Shown: in pieces, positions 1 to 9,213 of the stretch
Layout: each line of letters opens with the position of its first letter
Position numbering within the stretch: position 1 is the stretch's first letter
Position numbers and translations under genes: made by a program
Assembly (NCBI RefSeq): GCF_031844685.1
Contig: NZ_CP134605.1
Coordinates: forward strand, 1,018,501 to 1,082,500
Origin: Streptomyces sp. ITFR-21
GTDB taxonomy: Bacteria > Actinomycetota > Actinomycetes > Streptomycetales > Streptomycetaceae
Length of the DNA stretch: 64,000 nt
Reading direction: 5' to 3'
Notes under the pieces: generated by a model
Told to the model about the DNA's origin: nothing
The model's input: the letters and a program-made list of their open reading frames with translations, nothing else
Databases searched by the model: none

Positions 1-1042
<1,042 letters not shown>

Positions 1043-1046
<4 letters not shown>

Positions 1047-1789
1047 TCTCCTTCGCTCCCGACTCCCTGGTCCTCACCGGGAAGCTGCCGCTGTGGTACC
1101 AGGTCTCGCAGTCGCTGCGCGCCTCGATACTGGGCCGCCCGGCGGACGCGCCGCTGCGGCTGCCCACCGAGGACGGCCTGGCGGCGCACTACGGGGTGAG
1201 CGTGCTGACCATGCGGCAGGCGCTCAAGGAACTGGCGGACGAGGGCCTGATCTCCCGGCACCGCCGGCGCGGCACCTTCATCGAGCCGGCCGCGCTGCGC
1301 GGGGCCCCGGTGAGGCTGCTCGGCTCGGTGGACGCGATCGTCGCCCAGCAGTCCGGCGGGCGGACCAGGGTGCTCCGGCACGGGCCCTCGCCGCTGCCGG
1401 CGGGCGTCGCCGAACACTTCCCCGGTCTGGCCGAGACGACCGCCTACCGGCGCTTGCGCCACGACGACGCGGGCGAGCCCACCGACTGGGCGGAGAACTA
1501 CGTCCGTCCCGAGCTGGCCGCCCGGATCGACCCCGCCGATCTGGAGCGCTGGCCGATGACGAAGGTGCTGCGGGACGTGCTGGGGGTGCGGATCAGCCGG
1601 ATCACCGACACCGTGGAGGCCCGGCTGGCCGACCCCGAGACGGCCGGACTGCTGGACGTCCCGCTGCTCAGCCCGATCCTGCACTACACCGGGGTGACCT
1701 ACGACGACCGCGGGCAGGCGGTGGACGTGGTGCGCATCCACTACCGGGGGGACGGATTCTCCTTCACCGTGACCATGGAGACGCCCTGA
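1043..1789 (+). CDS. GntR/HutC-family transcriptional regulator with UTRA domain
   Basis: A 248-residue regulator. Residues about 15-80 form a GntR winged helix ([15 protein letters not shown], then [20 protein letters not shown] and the wing [10 protein letters not shown]); residues about 95-240 are a UTRA ligand-binding domain ending in [14 protein letters not shown]. It starts with GTG at 1043, overlapping the hmgA stop, so it is made from the same message as hmgA. The context suggests that it senses a tyrosine-pathway metabolite or an aromatic acid and controls the upstream operon, but the effector cannot be read from sequence. HutC-type proteins are often repressors of adjacent catabolic genes. 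No operator is visible because the hmgA promoter lies outside the window. Confidence 0.9.
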
Positions 1790-2462
1790 ACCCCGTCAGC
1801 GGCATGCCTGCGATGAGCGATGACGCCCCGCCACCGCCGCCCGGACAGCTGTCGTACGACCCGCGGGAGCGTGCGCCGCGGCCGGCGAGGGCCAGGTCTC
1901 ACCGCTCGCCGCCGAGGCGCGGGAGCCGAACCGGCGGCAGTGCGGGCGCCGGGGCGGCGGTACGAACGGCGGACCGCACCGGGCGGACCCGGTTCACGGG
2001 AAGCGCTGCGCCTGGCAGCGTGGACGCGTACCACCGCTTCAAAGCCGCTGGAGCTGATCAGCCGGTTGACGCTGGCGGCCGGGCCGCGCCCGTGAGCCGG
2101 CCGGCTTCCTCGGGCGGATGGCGCTCCGCAGCCGGGCCGGACACGGCGGTGCGGACGCGGGCCGCCGGGGTGCTGCCGGTGCCCGCGACCGGCCGCGGGC
2201 CCGGGTCCGTACCGGCCCGAGGAGGGACCGGACGGTCAGTTCGCCCTGCTGTGAACGCGGCCGGGGAAAGCCGCACGCAAGTGGTGGCGATGACGGGGAC
2301 CGGGGGCGACCGCCGGGGAGAGGGGCGGCCTCGACGGGCGCACACCGAGGCGCCGCACAGAGCAGCGCCGAGCCGGGACGGTGTGGCCGTCGTGACGGTC
2401 CGGGTGGTGAGCCGGGTCCAGGGAGAGAACCGGTGACTACCGCGCGGGTGCCGGGGTCAGGG
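1790..2462. other. Non-coding gap, nothing recognisable
   Basis: About 670 bases between the GntR gene and the small minus-strand gene at 2463. Open frames exist on both strands, but their translations are Arg/Pro/Gly-rich without domain-like structure, have no convincing ribosome site, and look like GC-driven chance frames. I saw no tRNA, strong hairpin or repeat. Confidence 0.5.
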
Positions 2463-2726
2463 TCAGCCGCGGCTGCCGAACAGCGATCGGCGCAGCCGCC
2501 GCAGCGGCGCGAAGAGCGATACCCGGGCGCCCCGGTTCGTCCCGGTGTGCACGGTCTGCCGCGAGGTCAGCTCCCGCATGAGCACGGTCGCGTCGTCGGT
2601 GTCGTGCTGCGGCGCGGCGGGCCCGGACAGTATCGCCAGGTGCCGATCGAGGCGCGCGCTGGACGCGCTGGTACCGCAGTTGATGGCAGGCACTCTCGGC
2701 CTGCTCGGCATCGCTATCTGGTCCAT
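2463..2726 (-). CDS. Small conserved-looking hypothetical protein
   Basis: An 87-residue protein that I do not recognise. The ATG at 2726 is chosen because GGGGAG lies about 4 bases upstream, which the longer in-frame start at 2792 lacks. The N-terminus reads MDQIAMPSRPRVPAINCGTS; the C-terminus is basic (LFAPLRRLRRSLFGSRG) and could be an amphipathic membrane- or nucleic-acid-binding tail. There is no signal peptide and no catalytic motif. The gene stands alone; its upstream region holds a partial match to an iron box at 2757-2775 that may simply be a promoter -10 element. Coding character is moderate (a good start signal and amino-acid composition unlike the chance frames nearby). Confidence 0.6.
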   Translation of the reverse strand: MDQIAMPSRPRVPAINCGTSASSARLDRHLAILSGPAAPQHDTDDATVLMRELTSRQTVHTGTNRGARVSLFAPLRRLRRSLFGSRG

Positions 2727-2897
2727 GACTCTCCCCACCCCGTAGAGGGCACCCGGCTCGGGCAGGCTAACCCTAGCGCCCCGCCGCGTCATGCGCGCGA
2801 CCCCCGCATGTCCAGGTCGCTCGATTCACTTTCTTCCCACGGGCGTTGACCCTTGAACGTGGTGGCCGTGACAGAAGGCCGCCAAAGTGGCGGAGGT

Positions 2898-3692
2898 TCA
2901 GGCTGCGGCACCGAACCGGGGCAGGTAGCCGCCGGCCTGTCCGGCCGCCGTGGGGTGGTAGGAGTCGTCGACCGGCAGCGTCAGGCTGTGCAGCCACGGC
3001 GAGGCGGAACACAGTTCGTGTTTGGTGAAGGCGGTCCGTACGTCGGCGAAGGTGAAGCCGTGGTCGGCGGCACGCTTGGCGATCACCGTGTCCAGTTCGT
3101 CGGCCGCGGCGTTGACGGCGTTGCGCGCGGTGTCGCCGATTCCCACCAGGCACCTCCCGGGTACCTGGTAGAAGCGCGGGTAGCCGACCACTACCACATG
3201 AGCGTGGGGGCCCTTGGCGCGGATCGCGTCGTAGGCGGCGTCGAGCCGTCCCGGCAGGGTCTTGTCGACGAAGGTGCGGGCCTGGGCGATCCTGTTCAGA
3301 CAAGCGGTCTGTGAATCCAGTACGCAGGTGGTCATGACGTCGGAGAACGACGCGTCGTTGCCGCCGACGGTGACGCTGATCAGCCCGGTCGCCGCGTTGA
3401 CCGGGCCGAGTTGGCTGTTGACGACGTCCGCGGTCCGCGCGCCGGAGCACGCGGTGAAGGCGAACGAGGTGGGGGCGTGGGCGGCGGCCCACAGCGCGGG
3501 GTACGCCTTGACGCTTCGCCTGCAGGCGCCACTGGCGCCGTCGTAGGCTCCGGAGCCGACTCCTGAGGCGTAGGAGTCGCCCAGGGCCACGAAGTTGGGG
3601 CCCGCGGAGCGTGCGGTGCCCGCTCCGAACAGCGAGAGCGCGAAGGTGAGGATCAGCGCGAACGCCGCCGACACACGGCCTGGCCTTTTCAT
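2898..3692 (-). CDS. Secreted SGNH/GDSL-family esterase or lipase
   Basis: A 264-residue secreted hydrolase of the SGNH fold. Start ATG 3692 follows a perfect AAGGAGG. Residues 1-30 are a Sec signal peptide (basic MKRPGR, hydrophobic core, cleavage near ARS-AGP). Block I is GDSYASG with nucleophile Ser40; block III is GGND around residue 110; block V is DDSYHP near the C-terminus, giving the catalytic His. Six cysteines fit the three disulfides of Streptomyces extracellular SGNH esterases. It probably hydrolyses ester or acyl-glycerol substrates outside the cell. It is monocistronic, facing away from the ATPase gene at 3992. The exact substrate (lipid, phospholipid, polysaccharide ester) cannot be read from the sequence. 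Confidence 0.93.
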   Translation of the reverse strand: MKRPGRVSAAFALILTFALSLFGAGTARSAGPNFVALGDSYASGVGSGAYDGASGACRRSVKAYPALWAAAHAPTSFAFTACSGARTADVVNSQLGPVNAATGLISVTVGGNDASFSDVMTTCVLDSQTACLNRIAQARTFVDKTLPGRLDAAYDAIRAKGPHAHVVVVGYPRFYQVPGRCLVGIGDTARNAVNAAADELDTVIAKRAADHGFTFADVRTAFTKHELCSASPWLHSLTLPVDDSYHPTAAGQAGGYLPRFGAAA

Positions 3693-3991
3693 GGAACCTC
3701 CTTGGGGGATCGCCGCCACATCCGTCGTTCCGGCCGGCGGCGACCGCGGGGAGTGCCGTGCGGGTGGATGGCGGCAGGGAGTGACAGCCCGTCAGGAAGG
3801 ACTGCCCAGACGTCCGTTTGACTCTGTAACGTTCATATCCGTGGCGACTTGATCCGAATCAACCCGATCGGTGAGATTGGTGTGCCATGACCTCGGGTAA
3901 GGGCACATTGGGCCAATCGGGTGATGCTGCCCACCAGTTCGCCGCACCCGTGATGAAAAGCACTGGGCGAATCGGTCCCCGAGGGCGGATC

Positions 3992-5299
3992 ATGGGCCAC
4001 ATGTCCGCCACAGCCCGTGCGCCGAGGAGGCAAGTGCCGCCCGCCGGAACCGGTAAGCCCACGAAAGCCGCCACGTCCGACAAGGCCGAGAAGACAGAGA
4101 AGGTCGAGAAGGTCGGGCGGGCCGCCACGTCCGACCGGGCCGTCAGGCCGCAGAGTGCCGCGCGGGCCGAGAAGGCCTCGAAGGCCTCGAAGGCAGGGAA
4201 GAAGACGGCCGCCTCCGTCACGGCGCCGCAGCACGCGCTGCCCATCCACCTGCGGCTGGACGACAGCGACTCGCCGTCGGACGTGGTGGACGCGCTCTTC
4301 CTCGGCCGTTTCACCTCCGGGGAGCAGCCGTTCGCCCGCGGCGCCTCGGTGGAGAACGTCAAGGCGGGCCTGACGCTACTGCCGCCGGACGCGACCGTGC
4401 TGCGGCAGGCCCGCGACAAGGACCGCAGTGCCACCCTCGCCGAGGGCGAGGGCTGGACCGTGCTCATCTCCCGCTGGAATCGCGGCGCCGACGTCACCGT
4501 GGCCGCGGTCACCGACGAACTCGCCGAGCAGGTGCTGAAGTCGGCGGTGGACGACGCCGAGGACCAGCCCGAGCCGCAGCCCGACGACGTCAGCATGGGT
4601 TTCTGGTACATCGTGCCGAGCCGCGGCCCGCACCGCACCACCCGGCGGATCGCCGCCGCCACATGGGAGGAACTACGGGTCAACTACACCGCGCCGGTGG
4701 CGGAGGCGATGGACGGCCTGATGAAGCTCACCGCCGACGACGTGGCCGGCCGGCTGCTGCTCCTGCACGGCCCGCCCGGTACCGGCAAGACCTCGGCGCT
4801 GCGCACCCTGGCCAGAGCCTGGCGCGACTGGTGCCAGGTGGACTGCGTCCTCGACCCGGAGCGGCTCTTCAACGACGTCGGCTATCTGATGTCCATCGCC
4901 ATCGGCGAGGACGACGCCACCGGCGGCCGCTGGCGGCTGCTGCTCCTGGAGGACTGCGACGAACTGATCCGCGGTCAGGCCAAGCACCAGACCGGGCAGG
5001 CGCTGTCCCGGCTGCTCAACCTCACCGACGGCCTGCTCGGCCAGGGCCGCAACGTGCTGGTCGGCATCACCACCAACGAGGACCTGGAGCGGCTGCACCC
5101 CGCGGTGGTCCGCCCCGGCCGCTGCCTGGCCCGGATCGAGGTCGGCCCGCTCACCCGCAAGGAGGCGGTCGACTGGCTCGGCACCAGCGAAGGCGTCGGG
5201 CGGGAGGGCGCCACCCTCGCCGAGCTGTACGCGCTGCGCCGCGGCCGCCCGGCCATCCTGCCGGTGCCCGCCCAGTCGTCGGACGGCCTCTACCTGTGA
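3992..5299 (+). CDS. AAA-family ATPase, DUF5925 type
   Basis: With the ATG at 3992 (GAGGGCGG just upstream) the protein has 435 residues; an in-frame ATG at 3887 has no ribosome site. Residues about 1-75 are Ala/Lys-rich, with repeated EK and SKA segments, and are probably disordered. Residues 80-230 form the uncharacterised N-domain (DUF5925-like). A AAA core follows: Walker A GPPGTGKT at 260-267, Walker B LLLLEDCDEL at 316-325, sensor-1 VGITTN, and the arginine-finger region HPAVVRPGR. It resembles the ATPase half of FtsH/CDC48-like AAA proteins but lacks a protease domain, so a remodelling or chaperone role is inferred. It is monocistronic. Confidence 0.85.
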   Translation: MGHMSATARAPRRQVPPAGTGKPTKAATSDKAEKTEKVEKVGRAATSDRAVRPQSAARAEKASKASKAGKKTAASVTAPQHALPIHLRLDDSDSPSDVVDALFLGRFTSGEQPFARGASVENVKAGLTLLPPDATVLRQARDKDRSATLAEGEGWTVLISRWNRGADVTVAAVTDELAEQVLKSAVDDAEDQPEPQPDDVSMGFWYIVPSRGPHRTTRRIAAATWEELRVNYTAPVAEAMDGLMKLTADDVAGRLLLLHGPPGTGKTSALRTLARAWRDWCQVDCVLDPERLFNDVGYLMSIAIGEDDATGGRWRLLLLEDCDELIRGQAKHQTGQALSRLLNLTDGLLGQGRNVLVGITTNEDLERLHPAVVRPGRCLARIEVGPLTRKEAVDWLGTSEGVGREGATLAELYALRRGRPAILPVPAQSSDGLYL

Positions 5300-5527
5300 C
5301 CGGCCGCCCCTGGGACCGGCCACCGGACCGGCACCGGTCCGGCGACCGGTCACGTCGGTCGGCGGCCCGCCCGGTCCGCTCCGGTCGGTCCGCCGTGAGG
5401 GAGGCGGCGGATCCGGCGCCGCCGCCCCGGTGATGACCCCGGCGCGCGCCGCTGTCGGCGGCTGCGCCACGCCCTCCCGCAGGTCCACTGCCCCGGCGCG
5501 CCCCGCGCCCAACCTCGCCCGGCGTTC

Positions 5528-6583
5528 CTACGCCGAACCCGCCGCGCCGGTGAGGTGCCGCCCCGCGCCGTCCGGCCGGCCGCGGAGAGCGGACCGGCCC
5601 CCGCGCCAGGCGTCGAGCAGGTGGGCGGCCAGCCGGTCCTCCAGGAACACGGTCGCGTCCGCACCGAAGGCCACATCGGCCGCAAGCTGCGGCTCGTCGG
5701 CGAGCAGGCCGCCGATCACGTCCCGCCGTACGACCTGCTCGTGCACCGCGTCCGCCTCGACGTGCTCAGTGTAGAAGCGTTCGGCGGCCGGGCCCGCCCC
5801 GGTACGGCGCATGGCCTCGGCGAGGCGGCGCGAGCCGGGTGACGAGGTGACCTCGACGCAGGCGAAGTGGCCGACCAGTGCCCCGCGCAGCGCACGGCGG
5901 AGTCCGAACAGCGTCATCAGGTTGACGGTGGCGAGGGCGGCGGCCGGTGCCGTGTCCACGTAGCGGCCGTACCCGGTGTCCAGTCCCAGGTCCGCCATCA
6001 GGTCGGCGAACAGGCGCGCGTGCACGTTCTCGGGACGGCCGGCGCCGAACTCGTCGTACTCGACGGCGACCATGGCGGCCTTGGCCCGCCCGCGCAGCCG
6101 TGGGATCACCCACGCGTGCGGGTCGGCCTCCTTCAGGTGGTAGAGCGAGCGCAGCGCGGCGTACTCGCGCAGCTGCCATGGCTCACCGTCGTGTTCGAGG
6201 TGGTACGCCACGCTGCCCTCGTGGTCGGTGGACTCCACCAGCAGGTCGCCGAGCGCCTCGTCGATGTCCCTGCCCGCCGGTACGTCGGCGCGCAGCGCGC
6301 CCAGGAAGCGGTCCTCCAGGGCCCGGCGCACCGGCATGAGCGCGGGGTCCCACTCGCGGTCGTCGTCCACCCCGGCGAAGCCGCGGTAGTGCAGCTCGTA
6401 CAGCAGGTAGAGGGCGAGGTGCAGGTCTTCGCCGTACGGGTCGGCAACCGCCGCCGCCCCGCGTGGGTCCGGCGCGGTGCCCTGCGGTCCGGTGAGCGCG
6501 GCGGCGATCCCGGCCGACAGCGGGCCGCGGGGCGCGGGCAGGTCCGGGTCGGCGCGGCGCCGGTCAGCGGTGGTCGCCGTCAT
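5528..6583 (-). CDS. Iron-containing redox enzyme (haem-oxygenase-like diiron oxidase)
   Basis: A 351-residue protein of the iron-containing redox enzyme family, a haem-oxygenase-like fold binding two irons. Candidate ligands are Glu63/His65 (YELH), Glu175-Asp177-Glu178 and His188 (VEYDEF, ENVH), and the C-terminal set Glu244, His274, Asp278, His281 (EHVEADAVH); the typical E..H/E..D..H/H..D..H layout is intact. Relatives such as UndA, BesC and CADD use O2 on fatty acids, amino acids or aromatic substrates; the substrate here is unknown. The ATG at 6583 follows GAAGGGAAG and lies inside the 3' end of the CDGSH gene (20-base overlap), so the two are coupled. It is the last gene of a three-gene operon read right to left. 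Confidence 0.85.
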   Translation of the reverse strand: MTATTADRRRADPDLPAPRGPLSAGIAAALTGPQGTAPDPRGAAAVADPYGEDLHLALYLLYELHYRGFAGVDDDREWDPALMPVRRALEDRFLGALRADVPAGRDIDEALGDLLVESTDHEGSVAYHLEHDGEPWQLREYAALRSLYHLKEADPHAWVIPRLRGRAKAAMVAVEYDEFGAGRPENVHARLFADLMADLGLDTGYGRYVDTAPAAALATVNLMTLFGLRRALRGALVGHFACVEVTSSPGSRRLAEAMRRTGAGPAAERFYTEHVEADAVHEQVVRRDVIGGLLADEPQLAADVAFGADATVFLEDRLAAHLLDAWRGGRSALRGRPDGAGRHLTGAAGSA

Positions 6584-6848
6584 GGGGTGCGCTTCCCTTC
6601 GGATCGTGGTCGGGCTTCCGCTCGTCGCGGCCGGGGTGCTCGGCGGTGGCCGGTCGTCTGCGGCCGCGGTGGCTGGTGTCGCACCACGGGTAGGCGCGGC
6701 TCCGGCGGCAGGTGCAGACGGCGACCACGAAGCGGTCGGAGACGGCGACCGTCCCGTCGTCCCGGAGCACTTCCACCGGTCCTTCGACCAGGATCGGCCC
6801 GTCCCGCTCGACGGTGACGCGCCGCGGGCGGTCAGCTGCGTTCGGCAC
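6564..6848 (-). CDS. CDGSH iron-sulfur domain protein
   Basis: A 94-residue protein starting with GTG at 6848 (VPNAADRPRRVTVERDG). The diagnostic motif CTCRRSRAYPWCDTSH gives the three Cys and one His ligands of a [2Fe-2S] cluster of mitoNEET/CDGSH type. The basic C-terminal tail (residues about 65-94) is likely disordered. The start overlaps the methyltransferase 3' end by 17 bases and the stop overlaps the diiron oxidase start by 20 bases, so all three proteins are probably made in fixed ratio. Its likely role is electron or Fe-S supply to the diiron enzyme; that is inference from the operon. Upstream in-frame starts exist, but they lie deep inside the methyltransferase gene. Confidence 0.85.
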   Translation of the reverse strand: MPNAADRPRRVTVERDGPILVEGPVEVLRDDGTVAVSDRFVVAVCTCRRSRAYPWCDTSHRGRRRPATAEHPGRDERKPDHDPKGSAPHDGDHR

Positions 6849-7518
6849 GGACGACCACCAGCTCTTCCTTGTCCTCGTGCGCTCCGACCAGGCCCTGGGC
6901 GCGCAGCCAGGGCAGCCGTTCGGTGAGTACCGGCCCGAAGGGCACATAGGCCCGTTCGGTGACCGAGCAGCTCAGCCCGGCCTCCGTCAGCCGGCGCAGG
7001 GTCGGTTCCACCCCGCACAGGCCGGAGTGGACCATCAGCAGGACGCCGTGCGGCCTGAGCACCTTGTGGGAGTGGGCGCAGATCCGGTCCACAGCCTGCC
7101 GCCCGGTGTGGCCGGCGTTCCAGGCCACCGCGGCGCCCCGGGTGGCGGTCCGCCGGGTGTCGGGCGTGGGCACGTAGGGCGGGTTGCTCACTACCAGGTC
7201 GAAGGTGCGGTCGGCCATCGGGGCGGTCAGGTCGCCGCGCCGGACCCGGATGCGGGTACCGACGCGGGCCGCGTTGATCCGGGCGGTCGCCACGGCCCGC
7301 CAGGAGATGTCGGTGGCGGAGACCCGGGCGCCCATCCGCGCGGCGAGCAGCGCGAGGGCGCCGCTGCCCGTACCGACGTCGAGGACGTCCATGCCCGCCG
7401 TGACCCCCTCGTCGCGCAGCGCCTGTGCGAGCAGGTGCGTGTCGGCCTGAGGGGCATACACCCCGGGGAGCGTCCACAGCTCGCCCAGGCGCTGCGGGAG
7501 CGCGGCAGTGATCGTCAT
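6832..7518 (-). CDS. HemK/MTQ2-like class I SAM methyltransferase
   Basis: A 228-residue SAM-dependent methyltransferase. The ATG at 7518 is preceded by GGAGG. Motif I is VLDVGTGSGALAL (about residues 44-56) and the N/Q-methyltransferase signature NPPY follows in VVSNPPYVPTP. NPPY usually marks methylation of glutamine, adenine or another amide/amine nitrogen; HemK relatives modify release factors, but this short form lacks the HemK N-domain and sits in an operon with CDGSH and diiron oxidase genes, so a different substrate (small molecule or peptide) is possible. It is the first gene of the three-gene set; its promoter should lie in 7519-7650, behind the GntR stop. Confidence 0.85.
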   Translation of the reverse strand: MTITAALPQRLGELWTLPGVYAPQADTHLLAQALRDEGVTAGMDVLDVGTGSGALALLAARMGARVSATDISWRAVATARINAARVGTRIRVRRGDLTAPMADRTFDLVVSNPPYVPTPDTRRTATRGAAVAWNAGHTGRQAVDRICAHSHKVLRPHGVLLMVHSGLCGVEPTLRRLTEAGLSCSVTERAYVPFGPVLTERLPWLRAQGLVGAHEDKEELVVVRAERS

Positions 7519-7650
7519 CTGGTACCTCCGTGACCTGCGGATGGTTCGTAGGCGACTCCTGCCCACCGCCTTCGGAAGTACGCAAAACGGACGGACGACC
7601 CTGGGGACCGTGCACGGCCGAGCCGGGACCCCCCACAACCGGGACGGGGC

Positions 7651-8022
7651 TCAGTCGCTGTAGGCGGCGCGCAGCGCCTCCTCGACCGCGGCGCGGGCGG
7701 CGTCGCGGTCCAGGCCGAGGCGGCGGGTCCGCTCGACGTAGGCGGACGCGGCGGCGGCGACCGCGCGGGAGCGGGCGTCACCGGCGGCGATGTAGGTGCC
7801 GTGACGGCCCCGGGTCTCGATCACCCCGTCCGCCTCGAGGACCCGGTACGCCTTGGCGACGGTGTTGGCGGCCAGCCCCAGCTGCTCGGCCAGCCCCCGT
7901 ACGGTGGGCAGCTTGTAGCCGACCGGGAGGCGGCCCGCGCGCGCCTCCTCCGCGATCTGTCCGCGCAGCTGGTCGTAGGGAGCGGTGACCGCGTCCTGAT
8001 CGATGACGATCTTCAGGCTCAT
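7651..8022 (-). CDS. YtrA-type GntR regulator
   Basis: A 123-residue GntR protein consisting of a winged helix (residues about 10-78: APYDQLRGQIAEEARAG, LPTVRGLAEQLGLAANTVAKAYR, wing TRGRHGTYIA) and a short helical tail (about 80-123), the YtrA subfamily layout. The ATG (8022) overlaps the stop of the methyltransferase-NUDIX gene as ATGA, so the regulator is translated from that message. YtrA regulators usually control their own operon and adjacent transporter or stress genes. Here the downstream methyltransferase/CDGSH/diiron operon starts 132 bases after its stop and could also be a target, which is inference. Confidence 0.9.
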   Translation of the reverse strand: MSLKIVIDQDAVTAPYDQLRGQIAEEARAGRLPVGYKLPTVRGLAEQLGLAANTVAKAYRVLEADGVIETRGRHGTYIAAGDARSRAVAAAASAYVERTRRLGLDRDAARAAVEEALRAAYSD

Positions 8023-9167
8023 ATGAGCGATCCTGGCACAGCCGGTGGTGCCAGCGGCACCGCCCGGTCCGGTCCGGCCGGATCGTGGGCGATGTCGTCC
8101 CCGCTCTGGTGCAGATGCAGCAGGAAGCGGTGCCCGGCGCGGTAGGCGTTCAGGCCCGCCCGGCAGTAGGCCACCATGTCGTCGGGCAGCGCGGCCAGCG
8201 GGTACCAGGCCAGCTCCGAGCACTTGTCGGGCTCCCGGTTGACGGGCTCGGTGCCCCCGGCGAGCCGGGTCAGGAAGAACCAGCCGATCCGCGCCCCGCC
8301 GTCCGGCGCCCGGTGCTGCATGACCAGGACGGCCTCCAGGTCCTGCGGCGCCAGGTCAAGGCCGACCTCCTCGTACGCCTCCCGGATCATGCCGCTTCTG
8401 ACGTCCTCGCCGTCCTCCAGGTGTCCGGAGGGGACGTGCAGCAGCCCGTCCGCGTACCCGGTGTTCGCGCGGCGGGTGAGCAGCACGTCCCCGCCGCGCA
8501 GCACCAGCAGGTGCACGTCCACGATCTCGGTGTGCCGTCGGCGGGAGGCGGGCGGCGCGGCTGCGGCCGGCCGGACCACCGCCACGTACCGCTCGTCCTC
8601 CACCTGGCGTCCCCACAGCGCCCGGTCGGATCCGAGCTGTTCGACGTGGATGACCCCGCCGAGCGGTGCGGCCAGTCCGGTGAGGGCGTCGGCGGTGAGG
8701 CCGACCGGGTCGGACGCGCCCCAGCGGCCCTCGACCAGCACCAGCCGCCCGCCGGGCCGCAGCAGTCGCGCCCAGTGCCGCAGCGCCGCCACCGGATCGG
8801 GCAGGGTCCACAGCACGTGCCGGACCAGCACCGTGTCGAAGCCGCCGGGCCTGACCGGGGGCCGGGACGCGTCGCCGACGACCACCCGGGCCGCGGTGCC
8901 CGCGAGTTTCCGCCGGGCGAGCCGGGCCATGCGCGGCGAACGGTCCACCGCGGTGACCCGGTGGCCCTGTTCCGCCGCGAGCAGGGCGAGGCTCCCGGTG
9001 CCGCAGCCGAGGTCGAGCACGTCGGACGGGCCGCCGGGCAGCCACGACCGCAGCCGTACGGCCCATGCCGCGCGGACCCGCGGGTCGCGCAGGCCGTGGT
9101 CGGGCTCGTCGTCGAAGTCTTCGGCGGCGGCGTCCCAGAACAGGCGGTCGTCACTCTCGGTGCTCAT
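8019..9167 (-). CDS. Fused SAM methyltransferase - NUDIX hydrolase
   Basis: A 382-residue two-domain protein. Residues about 5-200 are a class I methyltransferase (motif I LDLGCGTG at 51-58, then AVDRSPRM, GDASRPPV, LLRPGGRLVLVEG). Residues about 210-350 are a NUDIX domain with a complete Nudix box running from Gly248 through Glu254, Arg262-Glu263, Glu266-Glu267 to Gly269. The ATG at 9167 has only a weak ribosome site. The NUDIX half suits hydrolysis of a nucleoside diphosphate derivative; the methyltransferase substrate is unknown. Fusion implies linked steps, or sanitation plus modification of one metabolite. It is coupled to the following GntR gene by ATGA overlap. Bifunctional proteins of this layout occur in streptomycetes as far as I recall. 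Confidence 0.88.
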   Translation of the reverse strand: MSTESDDRLFWDAAAEDFDDEPDHGLRDPRVRAAWAVRLRSWLPGGPSDVLDLGCGTGSLALLAAEQGHRVTAVDRSPRMARLARRKLAGTAARVVVGDASRPPVRPGGFDTVLVRHVLWTLPDPVAALRHWARLLRPGGRLVLVEGRWGASDPVGLTADALTGLAAPLGGVIHVEQLGSDRALWGRQVEDERYVAVVRPAAAAPPASRRRHTEIVDVHLLVLRGGDVLLTRRANTGYADGLLHVPSGHLEDGEDVRSGMIREAYEEVGLDLAPQDLEAVLVMQHRAPDGGARIGWFFLTRLAGGTEPVNREPDKCSELAWYPLAALPDDMVAYCRAGLNAYRAGHRFLLHLHQSGDDIAHDPAGPDRAVPLAPPAVPGSLI

Positions 9168-9213
9168 GGGAACAGCCTGCCATCCGCCACTGACAATCGG
9201 CCCCGGCACCTGC

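Noticed and set aside
4017..4373. Arg/Pro-rich frames overlapping the AAA ATPase gene
   Set aside because: Frame shadows of the Lys/Ala-rich N-terminus, with unnatural composition.
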